64,000 bases of DNA from Prillingera fragicola (taxonomy: Eukaryota > Basidiomycota > Tremellomycetes > Trichosporonales > Trichosporonaceae): positions 1,798,001-1,862,000 of the forward strand of contig BEDY01000002.1 in assembly GCA_002335605.1 (NCBI GenBank), in the 5' to 3' direction. Within the stretch, counting starts at the first letter, position 1, and each line of letters starts with the position of its first letter. The notes below the pieces were generated by a model, which was not told the DNA's origin, searched no databases, and worked only from the letters and a program-made list of their open reading frames with translations. Both the position numbers and the translations under genes were made by a program. Shown piece after piece: positions 45,479-57,600 of this stretch.

Positions 45479-46938
45479 CTAGGCCGAGAACTGCGCGACA
45501 AGATACTGACTAACACTAGTAGGACTAAGCGGCGTGCCCAAGTCGGTAATGATAAAGTCGACGAGGTCGGGGTAAGTGACGTCAAATTTGGGCTGGTTGT
45601 CGGCCTGCTCCTTGCTCATGGGTGCGGGCTCGCTGTTGGCGCCAGCCAGTGTGCTGGGAGTAACACAGCCGCTGGCCGGGGCCGAGTAGTCTTGCGCTGC
45701 CGATGATGCGGCCGCCGGTGCGGGGGCAGACGCAAAGGTGGTCGCAGTCGGAGTGGTGGGGAGAGCGTCGGGGAAGGAGAGCGGGAAATGGTCCGCGGCG
45801 TGTCGCGGCATGGGGAGGTCGGTCTGGGAGAGGGGGTAGTGGCGCAGGAACTTGTAGCTCTCGGCGAGAGCGTACACAGGCTTCTGCATTGCCTTGGCGA
45901 TGAGCGCCACCTGGTAGGTGCCTACAGACGAGACAAGTGCTCCAGACTCAACGACAGCCTCACAGCCGAGGAGGACCATGTCGACGCGCTCCATCACGTA
46001 GCCGACGGCAGAGTCGAGCACGACAGTGCAGGGGACGCCAGCGGCTGTCAGGATGGCATGTGTGCGCATGCCGAGGCAGCCGGGGCGCGCCTCGGTCACG
46101 TAGACCTCGACACGCTTGTGCTGCTTGTGTGCACGAAGAATCGTCTGGATCACAGTGCGCGAGTAGCTGTGCGTGAGGATCTGGCATGTTAGCATGCCCG
46201 GACATACTTGAAAGGGCTTGCTCCTGGAATGGTTGGTGCACCGACGGCGGCGCCAGAAGCGTGCTCGACTCGACTCGACTCGACTCGACTCGATCCGCCG
46301 CCAGTGTCCTACCAAACCGCTCGCAGCTCACAGCCACTCACCACGCAGTCGTCCCGAACAAAGTCCACAGCCTGCGTCGCAATCTTCTCACGCGCGCTGG
46401 GCGCAGTCACCGAGCAGAACGAGCGTCCCTGTTGAATCAAGCTGCGCTTGTACCCAGCAAAGTCCTGCACCATCAGCTCTAGACCTCGCCTCCAGCAAGC
46501 ACTCACGTCGGTTGTTCCCGAAAGCGCAACAAAACGCTCCCATAGCTGACATCCTGCGCGCACACCCAAACTCGACTGCGTGTCGTTCAAGCGCTTGCGG
46601 CCGTGCATGAGCTCTATAGCGAGACCCGAGACCGTCGAAGCTGAAATGTTAGCTACTCGCTTCCTGGCTCGACAAGGAGAGCTCACCAGTCGATGCCTCC
46701 ATGAGCTCGACAAGCGCCAGAATAGCGGCGACAGGGTGAGGATACTGGGACTGTCAGCACAGATTGAGAGGACAAGAGCAGCAGCAGACTCGACGGTGGA
46801 CGAAGAACCGACCTTTTCATCTGCAAGTGCACGCTGGTAGGCAGCGACGACGTCAAACTCTCCCGACTTTGGTGCGTCTCGAGGTGCGGATGGGCCTGGG
46901 ATGGGGCTTGCCGGTGCTGGAGAGGCTTCCGAGGTCAT
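45479..46938 (-). CDS. GCN3: Translation initiation factor eIF2B subunit alpha
   Basis: The alpha (regulatory) subunit of eIF2B, the exchange factor for eIF2. It senses phosphorylated eIF2 in the cytosol. Several exons; the start at 46938 gives MTSEASPAPASPIPGPSAPR and then FDVVAAYQRALADEK. Further exons give YPHPVAAILALVELMEAST and ELMHGRKRLNDTQSSLGVRA. The core has SYSRTVIQTILRAHKQHKRV, YVTEARPGCLGMRTHAILTA, VLDSAVGYVMERVDMVLLGC, EAVVESGALVSSVGTYQVAL and KPVYALAESYKFLRHYPL. This is the family's Rossmann-like domain and is complete. Near the C-terminus an Ala/Pro/Ser/Thr-rich insertion of about 60 residues (about 45600-45780) comes before VTYPDLVDFIITDLGTPLSP. An intron near 46198-46340 contains a CTCGA pentanucleotide repeat. 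Confidence 0.93.
46263..46292. repeat. (CTCGA)6 microsatellite in a GCN3 intron
   Basis: Six uninterrupted copies of the 5-bp unit CTCGA lie inside a GCN3 intron. This is a likely polymorphic simple repeat with no evident function. Confidence 0.9.
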
Positions 46939-47138
46939 TTTGCAGTTGATGTATGTGGGTTGTACGATGAAGACAATGTTGGCAGGTCCTTTGAATATTG
47001 TTCCTGAGCGTCGGCGGCGGCGGAGGCAAGGAGGTGGTGAGATTTGACTGCTGCTGCAACGTCGACCAGCATTGTCCAGTCGTCCTTCATTCATTCACCA
47101 GCATCAAATACACTCTCTTGGCTACACGAGCTTGAACC

Positions 47139-48956
47139 ATGTCTGCACGAGACTATACAGACTCTGAGCCAGAGTCAGACTCGGGAACCCCTTCCCGTCC
47201 AGCAGTCTCACACGCCGCCCATGATGGAGGTCGATCAGGCGCATCGACGCCTGCGCCTGCGTCTCCTCGCCACGCAGACGTCTCGCCATCAAAGGCATCT
47301 GGAGGAGGAGCAGGAGGCAACAGGTCTCTCAAGATCACAGTATGTGTCACACACGCACACTGGTCATTTCACACACTCACCCTCTTCCCACAGCTTCGTC
47401 CATCACTCGGCCACCTAGTCAACGACAGCGGCGCGTCACCATCCTCCTCCACAGTCGACCACGACCTTGACGCTGAACTCGACCGCGACTCACTCTCCCC
47501 TCCACCACCCATAAAGCTCAAGCTCGGCATGAAACACTCTCTGGGTGCAAACGCAGCCTACTCGTCGTCTGATGACTCGGACACTGCACCGTCCAAGAAG
47601 GACCCCCACCGTTCCCCACCAGCCAAGAAGCAGCGCACAAAGAAACAGCCAAAGGAGCGCACCAACTCTGCTACCTCTGGCCCTTCCCTCCCCGCCCAGC
47701 ATCGCAAGCAGTACGACTGGCTCCAGCCCAGCTCGGCAAGTGCGTCCCACCACGGCCCGCCTGAGCGTGAGCGCGCAACGTCGCACGTTTCTACTACTGC
47801 GGATTCGGATGCGGGCGACGACGGCCGTGCTGGAAGCAGCAACTGGGGCGGAGGCAGTGACGACGGCATGTCGGCTACGGGTACGCCGGGTGGGACGCCG
47901 TCTGACAAGCCCAAAAAGTCGAGAAAGAAGGACTCTGGGCCGGGAAAGAACTGGCGCAAAGGGATGAGAAAGTGAGTCTGCCATGATGGGGGCAGCGCTG
48001 ACGATGCAGGGGTGATCCTATGCCTTGGAAGGACGGTGCGGCGTTCCTTGCCGATGGTCGGAAGGCGAGGTCGTCGCCGTTGGCAACCCCTCTTCGCGGA
48101 GCCACTGCGAGCGCCGAGGCGACACCAGAACCTCTAGGTGAGTGTTTCTCTATTGCTTCCCACTGCCTACGCCTTGCCAGCGCATCATAGCCAATATTCT
48201 ATTCTGCCCCGACCTACCGCTGACCAGCAGACGCCGCCATTCTTGCAGCAGCAGGCATGGGCGGCACCGCGACGCGCGAGTCCTCCCCTCCCTTCGTTCT
48301 AGCGGACGCCGTCAAGCTCGGCTTCCCAGTCTTTTCCAAGCCAATTGTCACCCCCAAACTCAACCTGGGTCCCTTCCCCAAGGTGACCTCGTTCTTTGCG
48401 CCATTTGACAACAAGCCCTTCAAAAAGGAGACTGTCCGTAGCTGGTCCAACACTGAGCCGCGAGTCATCCATGGCGTAGGTGGCGGAACCCTCAAGTTCA
48501 AGACATGGCAGAAGGGTGAGTCTGGCACCAGCACGGTGGCAGAGTACTAACACCTCAGGCCCAACATCCGACCTTGGGCGCGTCATCGCCGCCCAAAAAG
48601 AAGCCGACCAGCTCGCAGCCAAGCGCAAAAAGGAGATGAAGGACAGCAAAGAGGCCTCAGAGACGCCCAACCCCGAACGCCCGCCCTTCACCCACTCTGC
48701 GTCCACCGACTCGCTCCCCGGCGTGGGCGGGAGCGACGACTCGAAGCCCGACGCCGACGAGGGCAGCGAAATCGGCGACGAGGAGGGCACACCGGCCCGC
48801 GACACGAGTGCCTCCCCCGCCCCGGCGAGGGGGCGTAAGCGTGCGCCGAAGAAGCCGCGCAAGTCCAAGCTCGCGCAGGAGATTATCCTTACCGAGGAAG
48901 GAGACGAGGAGAGTCTTGTTGATGCGGCAAAGGAGGAGATTGCTGCTCTCATCTAG
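47139..48956 (+). CDS. Basic/acidic, probably nuclear protein of unknown function
   Basis: About 500 residues from five exons, with introns near 47340-47393, 47973-48009, 48138-48230 and 48516-48558. The N-terminus is Ser/Pro/Asp-rich with a short IKLKLGMKHSLG strand. A basic cluster (AKKQRTKKQPKER) and a later one (KPKKSRKKDSGPGKNWRKGM) look like nuclear localisation signals. The best-conserved part is probably FVLADAVKLGFPVFSKPIV, LNLGPFPKVTSFFAPFDN and GGGTLKFKTWQKG, followed by GRVIAAQKEADQLAAKRKKE (coiled coil). The C-terminus has GRKRAPKKPRKSKLAQEI. The layout resembles small chromatin-remodelling accessory subunits (for example Ies4-like), but I cannot confirm that. Function is unassigned. 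Confidence 0.72.
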
Positions 48957-49128
48957 ACACCAGTGTGGTGAGTAGTTTGTCCGCGTGCTGGCTCGCTTGC
49001 AGCTGGCTACGCAAAGCTATGAATGCATAGTTGTACAGTGAGGTCCGAAGACACATGCAGTGCCAGTAGGTGCACAAGGTATGATGGGACGGGGTACAGT
49101 ACATATTAAGATTGGCCTTTGATTGAGC

Positions 49129-52100
49129 CTACTGCCTCCGCCTGGCGAGCGCGACAATGAGATCGGTATTCAAGCCGATCCGCCACTCGCCCAGCCTCTG
49201 GAGCTCGCGCCACGCCTCGCCCGCAGGCGGCGCCGTGTCGGGGTTGGCGTAGATGACAAAGTCGGCCTCGGACAGGAGACTCCGGAGTAGCGAGCCCAGG
49301 AGGAGACAGGCGATGCACGCAATGATCATGGCTGGGAGAGGCACCTTTGTGCTGGTCAGGAGCGCGGGGGAGGCGACCACGATCGAGGCCCCTTGGGGAG
49401 CTGGCAGAGGCGTGGGGCGCTTGGAGGGTGTCTTGTCACCGTCAATCACCGTCGCTGGCGTCGCGGGCAGGACGTCGTTCTCCCTATGCGGGCTGCCGGC
49501 ATTGGAGACAGGCGCAGACGCAGAAAAGCGGCTCAGTGGCGCGTATCGCCAAAAGCTGTAGCGGTTGATAGCAGACGGCCTGGAGGGAGTAGGCGAGAGA
49601 ATCTTGTCCGCAACGACAGTCATCTCGCTCGTGGTCTGCTCCGAGGGCAAGTCGACGGGCTCCTGCGTCGGTGTCCGGGTCACGACCGAGTTGGCATCAG
49701 AGTCTGCCTCCGGGGCGTCCGTGGTCGCTATCGGGGCGTCGGGCAGGAACTCGCGTGCGACAGCAAGCGGACGCTCGAGAGACTTGCTCGAGGCCGTGGA
49801 ACGGGGAACGAGCTGCGGGAATTTGGTGTTTGACGGCTCTTTTACAAACTGGCGCGCAGGCAGCTTGCGCTCGTCCTCGATGCCCAGCTCGGTGCCTTCA
49901 AACATGTAGATGGCAGGCTCCGCGCGGCGCGCGAGCAAGCGAATCTGCACAATGGCGCCGTCGTTGATCAGGTCCAGCAGCCAGCGTGGACGGGGGAGCG
50001 GCGCAGTCTTGCCTGTCAATGGGTCGTTGACTGGCGCCTCATATCCAGATGTCGGTAGAGTAACGCGTAGCAGGTGTCGCGTCTGCGAGGTTGGATCCAG
50101 CGACGCAGCCTGGAGCACTGAAGGCGCAAGCGAGATTACCGAGCACTTGAACGGCATCCCGAGCTTGTCACCGCCAAAGTCAAGCGGGAGGACACTCGTG
50201 TCAGTCGTCGTACCAGCGTTCCCGTGGTAGGCCTCGGGGAGCGATATCGCACGAATGGCAATCTCGCAACCACCTTTGATCAACTCGGCGCCAACATCAA
50301 CATCAGCGACAATCAAGTCGCGCCTGCCACGACGGATATCTTCCGCCAGATCGACCATGTGCGACCTTGACGAGTTCATCGACGACCGGCTGTCGCTGTG
50401 GCTCAGTTGGGGGCGGAGCGAGCTGTCCGAGCTGTCGCGGCCAGTAGGTGGCTGCACGCTGACGGTGATGACAAAGTCGTCGCCGTCATTGACCTGGTCG
50501 ACGGGTACCTTGTAAGCCTCGGTACCCTCGAGGCTCCACGGTCCTTGAGCCGTGGCGTCGGGGACCTGGACAGCCATGGGTGGCCAGCGCGAACGGCTCA
50601 GCGGACCCTGGCTCTTCAGCGAGTTCTCGATCGTCAGGAGCGCGCGAGGGAGGCCAGAGTTGAGCATGTTGTTGAGCGAAACGGGCATGTTGCCGCCGTA
50701 GTCGACCGAGGCTACGTACATGCACCGAGTCGACGGGATGGCGTACTGCTCGTGCGAGTATGGGTCGATGGTCTCCAGGATCCAGCCCTCGAGAATAATG
50801 CTGCACGCGGGCATCGTGCCGGGGTTGTACTTGGACGCGTCGAGACCCAGCGTCGCTGCGTCAAACGCCGAGGTGCCAGCATGGAAGATGGTCGACAGGG
50901 GAGAGTGCGTCGCCACAGAGGGTGAAGGGGGAGGGTTGTCCGGCACGCGCGCAACGACAGTCGCTATGAGCGCACTGCGGTCCCGGAAGGGGAACGCGGC
51001 GTGCGCGACAAGATGCGAAATGTTTATGCCGTGACTGTAGGTCTGCAGACGAACAGGTTTCTCAAAGTAGTCGTCTTTGCGAAAGGATGACACGGACGCG
51101 GACACCTCCTCGGCGGTAAAGCCTTCAATAATGCGGCCAGCACGGAAGACGGGAAAGTTCTCCGAGACATGGGGGACGATGCGCTTCTCGACCTTGAGCC
51201 CATCGCGGTCCGTCACAGGTTGCCAGCCAAACGGGTCGGTGGACTCGCCGTCGCGGTCCGCGTGAATGCGCGACAGTTGACCGAGTGCGCGCACAACAGC
51301 GTCCACGGGTAGGCTACCAGCAACTGGGACAGGCGACGGTGCGGCTGCAATGACAGGCGTGCCGGCGGCAGCTTGTGTACTGAGCGACGACGAACTGTAA
51401 AGCCGCGCAAGAGGCGAGTACAGCTTGCCAAGCACGCTGTTCGGCGGCCCCGTGGGCATGTTCGGACTGCCGTTTCGACTGCTCTGAAGCGATGCGTTGC
51501 TCTGGCGTTTACGCAGAGCACCGTGAACGGGCGGCTGATCCAAAGGCACACGCGTCGCACGCGACCGCTTCTGCTTCTTGAGCTGCTGGACATCTGTCTC
51601 GGACAAGTCCTCGCTGTCGATCTTGACCTTTATTCCGTTGACAGTGAGTGTAGCCTTGCCACCGGCGGCGGTCGTTCCCCGCCTGACAGTGACGGTGACA
51701 GTGTCGAGACCAAGAGTTGCCAGGTCGTGCTCGATGGTGAGCCACAGACCGCCGCCATTGGGCGACAGCCTGTGCCGCTTCAGTGCCGAAACGCTCTTCT
51801 GAGGCGGGTCGACGAGGACAATCAGGCTGTTTGACCACTTGTCCGCGTCACAACGAATACCACACTCGATCGTGCCAGACAGTGAGGATTCGCGAATAGA
51901 TTTGACGCTACTCATGTCCGCTTCGGCTTCCTTGGGCGACGTGAAGGGAAAGTGCGTGTTCGTGCTCGACGAGCTGGAGCGCCTGGTCACGGCAGCCTCA
52001 TACTCGAAACGAAACGTCTCCTTCTCCACGTCGTAGCGCGACGACACGGCCTTGGCACCGCCAAGGCGTGTGGCGACAGGGGGCGCACCGTGCTTGATTG

Positions 52101-54236
52101 CAAACTCGCCGAGCCCCGACAACGTCGACATCATGACTTGCGGGATAGACGACTTGTTTGACCATCCTCCAGGGTGGCTTTGTTCAAGCAGAGTGACTTG
52201 TGTCGTATTAGGTGAGAGCGCCTCAATCGACCATCCCTGCAGGTCTATATGGGTGCGGATGATATTAGGGTCAATGCAGGCGGGAATTACGGGAAAGAGG
52301 TCAGTGTTCTCTGTAGAGAAACCGAAAATGTGGACAGAAGAGGGCGACTTGTAGGTCGTGCGGACGAGAACCGAGTCGCGTGCCGAGACGGGCCACGAAG
52401 GCTTGGACTTGAAGTGCCAGACGTCGGTGAGCTCGTTGACGTCTTCGAGGAGAGCGGCATCCTCGTAGGTCTTGTCCCATATCAACCGTGTGCCGGGGGT
52501 TGTGATCGTTGAGAACAGGTCCCAGACACCCACGCCGACGAACACCGCCTCGGCGCGGAAGACAACCAAGGTCTTGTCGATCGAGTTCAGTTGGTGAACA
52601 GAGACACCTTTGGATTCGGCGACTGGACGCCATTTAGGCTCGGGCTCTTGGAGGAGCGAGGTAAAGTAAATGTAGTTGCGCTTGATCAAGCTGGCAATGT
52701 TTCGCTTTTGAGCCTCGCTACGACCACCGTCCTTGTCCTTCATGTCGTCCATGGAGCCTTCCCGAGAGCCCGTTCTGGCACTGGCAGTGTCAAATGTCGG
52801 CAGTGACATTGCACTTGCGCCAGGAGAATCCTCGAGCAGATTTCTCAGCGGCTCAATGCTCTCCATCTGCTGTACTGGTACAGGGACACCGTTGATGCGC
52901 ACTCTGCCGTTGGTCGATGTTGTCGCCGTCTGCTCAATCGTGACCCGCACACGGACGAGCTCTTCCAAAGGTTGTAGCCTGGCGTGTATGAGTCGAAGCA
53001 CGAGCCGCTTGGGCGCAGCAGTACCCGGTATTGTTGGTGGTGCTCGGCCCACGAATGAAGACCAACTGACCGACGGCGTTTGATCTCCACTTTGTGACTT
53101 GACAGCGACCTGCACATCCCAGCCCTGTGTTGATGACAGACCAAACTCGATCTGCCGCCTTGTTCCATCGTTGCTGTCCTCGCTCTTGACAATCGCATAG
53201 TTGGCGGAAAGTGTCACTCGTCCCGGCTCGTAGCTGACTCCTGAAATGCTGACGTCGCCGCCATAGCCGATCAGTACTGGGACCCGCTCGCTGCCATCCC
53301 GGACGTAGTCGACCAGCCCTACGAGAACCGAGGGCAAATGCTGGGGCACAGCACCTCCAACGGCCCACGTCCCTTTGGGGTTCCACGACCAAAAGCACGT
53401 GATGCGGGCTTTGCCTTCTGCCAAAGGAGGCTCTGCCGACTTGGAAGACGCTGACGGCAGCTGAATGCACCAGGCGAGAAGAGAGACGTGTGCGCGAACA
53501 TAGGGAGGAGCAGGTCGCAGGTAGGCGGGTTCGTGGCGGGATCGGGGAAGGGAAGTGGAAACATCAATGAGGGTGTGTTGATCGACCAGCGTCTTTGAGA
53601 TGGTCACAGCATCTCGAGGGCTGGAATGTCAGTCAAAACACATCGTGTGCATGCACTCACCTGGAAGGCCAGCCCAGGCGGTAGTTGGTTTTGGTGACTC
53701 GGGTATGCGTATCCAGCAAGTCTAGAAGCTGAGCTTCCTCGACCATGCGATCCCCTGTGATTGAGTCAGTCATGTCGTGGTCACGCGAGGCATGCGACGG
53801 CTTCTTGACTTACAGACGGACCGGGTTTCTGGGGTCGCAAGACAACCTCGAAATGTGTCTGGGTTGACATCGGGACCGCAGTCGACATCCACGACGGCAC
53901 GATAGACTTCTCCGCCTTTACCGTTTCGGCGATGGACGACGACGTCGCTGGCGTTGATGCGGCCGAGGGAAGCTGGGCGGCCATTCTTTGCCGAATCTCG
54001 CACAGAGCTGCTGGACGGCAAGGGGTTTGCGGAGACTTGCTTCCATGCAGACGAGCCAGAAGACGAGAGGAGAGCTCGAAAGTAGGCTACCGAGGAGTTG
54101 AGAGCCTCGTTCCATGCTGTTTCCAGCCTGTTCATAGTGTTAGGTTTTGTGCGGGGTAAGGAGGGAAGGCGGGGGCAATGAGGTGTGTCACCTACCTGGT
54201 GCCATCATCGAGATTCTCCACTGCTGCAGGCATCAT
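49129..54236 (-). CDS. Giant protein with three START-like lipid-binding modules and a C-terminal membrane anchor
   Basis: About 1,650 residues from four exons; the last is 4.5 kb. The ATG pair at 54236/54233 opens MMPAAVENLDDGTRLETAWN. Module 1 (residues about 15-250) has VVVHRRNGKGGEVYRAVVDV, SVWDRMVEEAQLLDLLD and TKTNYRLGWP, then DAVTISKTLVDQHTLIDVST and ARITCFWSWN. Module 2 (about 475-690) has KWRPVAESKGVSVHQLNS, LVVFRAEAVFVGVGVWDLFS, DKTYEDAALLEDVNELTDVW and WPVSARDSVLVRTTY. Module 3 (about 955-1190) has FGWQPVTDRDGLKVEKRIV, FPVFRAGRIIEGFTAEEVSA, FPFRDRSALIATVV and STRCMYVASVDYGGNMPVSL. Each shows the START order of strand, kinked helix and Arg-Asp motif. Near the C-terminus one helix (PLPAMIIACIACLLLGSLLR) is a likely membrane anchor. 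Lipid transfer or sensing at a membrane is inference. The gene is divergent from DOP1. Confidence 0.85.
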
Positions 54237-54682
54237 TCCCCGCTAGTGCATGTGAAGATGATGCTGAATGTCGTATTCTGACGGCTGTTCTGTTGGGGCT
54301 GAGAGGGCAGTAGATGTAGAGTGAAGAAGACAAAGGAGGATGAGGAGGATGATGTTGGTGGATGAGTGAGTGGTGTTGCCGCCCAGGTCGCAGTCCTGTG
54401 CCTGGCCAAATGTCCATGGCTGGTACGATCCACTCCCAGCCCAGGGCGCAGGGCGTACACACAGCACCAGGCGGACCAGGGGCAGCAGGGCGCGAGGGCG
54501 CAACCGATGGCACATGGCATGTTGACGACATGCCACGTGAGCATCTAGTCACGTGATTGTCGACGGACGACCATCTGGGTGGCCACAGCCAGACGACGTC
54601 GAGCCAGCCTGGAGATACACACGCCTTCCCTCACCACCACTCTCCCCTTCCTCACTCTCCCCCTCTCTTCCTCACGCCCATC
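54237..54682. promoter_or_regulatory. Bidirectional promoter START protein / DOP1 with two CACGTG boxes
   Basis: A 446-bp gap between divergent start codons. Two CACGTG hexamers, at 54534-54539 and 54550-54555, lie 16 bp apart; the second is within the 8-bp palindrome TCACGTGA. CACGTG is the site of basic helix-loop-helix factors such as Cbf1 or SREBP-like proteins (family knowledge). Their use here is inference. Confidence 0.5.
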
Positions 54683-57600
54683 ATGCCAAACCCTTTTGGC
54701 ATGTTTGGCTCAGAGGCCGGCTCATCAGCGCCCTCTACTCTGAACAGCCGCGCAGTGTCACCAGCACAGCCACCAGGAGTCGCAGCGACGGCAGCGACGT
54801 CGCTTCGTCGCCCAGCGTCACATGGCCGCCTCGCCAAACTCATGGTACCAGGCAGGTCCCGCAGCAACTCTGCGGCATCACAAGAGGCGACACCAGTCAC
54901 TGTGCACGCAGACGATGTGATGAACACGACCGGACGGACAACGCCAGAGCAACGGCGACGAACAGCGAGAGGTATGTCGTCATCTCCGTTGAAACGCTGA
55001 CAGCATTTGTAGCAGCCGCGGCCTCCTTACTAGCGAGCGACGCAAAATACAAAAAGTATGCGTCGCAGGTAGACAGGTGTCTTCAGTCATTTGAGAACGT
55101 CAACGAATGGGCCGACTTCATCTCCTTTCTCGGACGGTTGCTAAAGGTAGGTAGTCACGCAGTGATGCCACGTTAACGACCACAGGTGTTGCAAGGTCCC
55201 TCGCCACCATACAGTGAAATTCCGCGCAAGCTCATCGTTGCCAAACGTCTGGCTCAGTGCTTGAATCCGGCGCTGCCTTCCGGTGTGCATACACGAGCGC
55301 TGGACGTGTACAACCATGTCTTTAGCATTATCGGTGTCGAAGGGCTCAAACGCGATCTGCTCGTTTGGTCTTCGGGGTTGTTTCCGTTCTTTCAATACGC
55401 AGCTACATCTGTGCGTCCCGCGCTCATCAGCATTTACGAGACGTACTATCTTGCGCTTGGCGAGGATCTCCGGCCGGCCACAAAGGCGATGATTTTGGCG
55501 CTGCTCCCTGGTGTCGAGGAAGAAGCAGGCGATTTCTTCGATCAGGTAAGATAAGACCAAAGAGAGTGTTGCTAACGTCCAGGTGCTCGCGCTCCTCACA
55601 AAACTCTCGAAAGCTGTCTCGACAACATTCTTCCTCCAGAACATCTTCCTCGTTCTCATTTCGAGCCCTGCTTCACGTTTAGCAGCTCTCAACTATCTCG
55701 CTCGCAAGCTTCTTGACCCTCCCGAGGACATGACATCATCTACCGACGTTGGACTATTGATACGAGGGCTTGCCGCTGTGCTCAGTGACGACAATATGCT
55801 TGTGCGACGAGGCGGCCTCGACCTGCTGTTGCGCATTACTCCTCTGGACGGCGCAACAATGCGCGAAGCCGGCAAGGGCGACCGCGAATTGCTTGTCCGA
55901 GCTGTCACCAACGTGGTCTTGCAACGTGACGTCTCCCTCAGCCGTCGGGTTTACACCTGGTTTTTGAGCGGTGACGATGCGGCAGACAAGCAGGTCGCTT
56001 ACTTCAAAGAGCATGGCCTGAAGCTGCTTGCCGACACGCTCAAACGAGACATGAGCAAGTTGCCCAAGGCTGTGGACGTCGCCGATGCTCAGCTGCCGTT
56101 CAAGGTCTTCTTGAGTCTTCTGGACAAGTGGGAGCTGGGCGAGCCTCTGTCCGAGTGTCTCGCAATTCCTTCGTTGGAAGCCATTCACGAAGCTGCCTCT
56201 GGACCAAACGCCGAAGAGGTACGGGGCACTGCGTCCGCCGTCTACGAGGCCATTGAACCGAGTGTTTTGTTCAACAAGCTGAACGGGGCGATTGATGAGG
56301 AGCTTCTTAAAGGCGAACCACGTCATCTCGTTTTAACACTATGGCTGCTGAACAGTATCCCTCAGCATGACACGGAGACAGTCACCATCCACGCACCCAT
56401 CTTGCTCTCCCACATTCTCGGCAGCATCGAGAGCAAGCCAACCACGCCTGTGCTCAATGAAGCACTCCAGGTCGCACAGGCCCTGCTTTCCGTTATCCCC
56501 GACTCAGTCTTCACCAAGCCCTCTGAGAGTCTTTCCAACGGCGACACCACCGTCGAAGAGCTAGCGCAATCAGACAAGCTCGAAGATGCCTCGAAAATGG
56601 TCCGTGCAGAGGTTGCGCCAAAGATTGTGTCGACCATATTCCAGATCTGCCAGGACGCGCTCAAAACCAAGTCCAAGTGGCAGCCCATCAACTTGTTGCT
56701 GGCTGTCGGCTTGACAGAGACGGTCATAGAGCGCGACTTGCCTCCTCTGGCCGACGTTGGCGGTCAGGCATGGGCATCAGCGGTGATTGCCGAGCTTGAG
56801 GGTGTTTCATCGTTCGCTGTCGTGGAGGCACTCGTCGATGCTTCGCTCAAAGCTAGCCGATGCCAGCTGTTTGAGCCCCCCTTGGATATCACTTCTGTTT
56901 CCGTCATGACCAAGGTCCTCGGCTCGCTCTTCCGGTACCTCCGCCCCGACGCCGCGCCATACCACGCGCGCGCGTCAGAGCTGCTGTGGGAGTACAACCA
57001 GATGGCCGAGCCGCACACGCTGGAGAGTGTCATTTCGCGCCGCATGACCTGCCTCTCCAGTCGGGCCGAGGCGTTTGAGGGCTTTGGAGTGCTGTGGCGC
57101 CAGTCCGACGACTCGATGCTACCGGGTGAGATCTTCCACGTACCCATGTTCATGGTATTGGATGGCCTCAAGAGCGACGACCCGCAAGTCCTCCGCGCGT
57201 CCGAGACGTGGATGCGCTGCAACCTCAAGTCATACTTTCGCATGCTGGATCCTATACTTCGCCGTATTATGGATCTGCTCGCCAAGGGTGGCAAGGGTAC
57301 CGGTGCCGAGGATCCGTCACTTGTCAACTACCTGGTGACCAGCATGACGAGTCTCTTCCGCTTCGGTGGGCAGGGTTTGAGCAAGGCCTGCCACTCGGCT
57401 GAGGTGCGCAAGTCACCCAACGCTCAGTTCGTAGCCAGTGCAGAGGTCACGTTCCCCGACGCGCAGTCTTATCTCGATCTCCTCATTGAGCTGCTCTCCA
57501 GGCTGCTGAACGATGCCGGAACGCCCAACCACCAGCTCACGCTGCGTGTTCAGTCTGCGTCCCTGGAGTTGTTGCTGCTCCTCGTCTCCCGCGGCGACCT

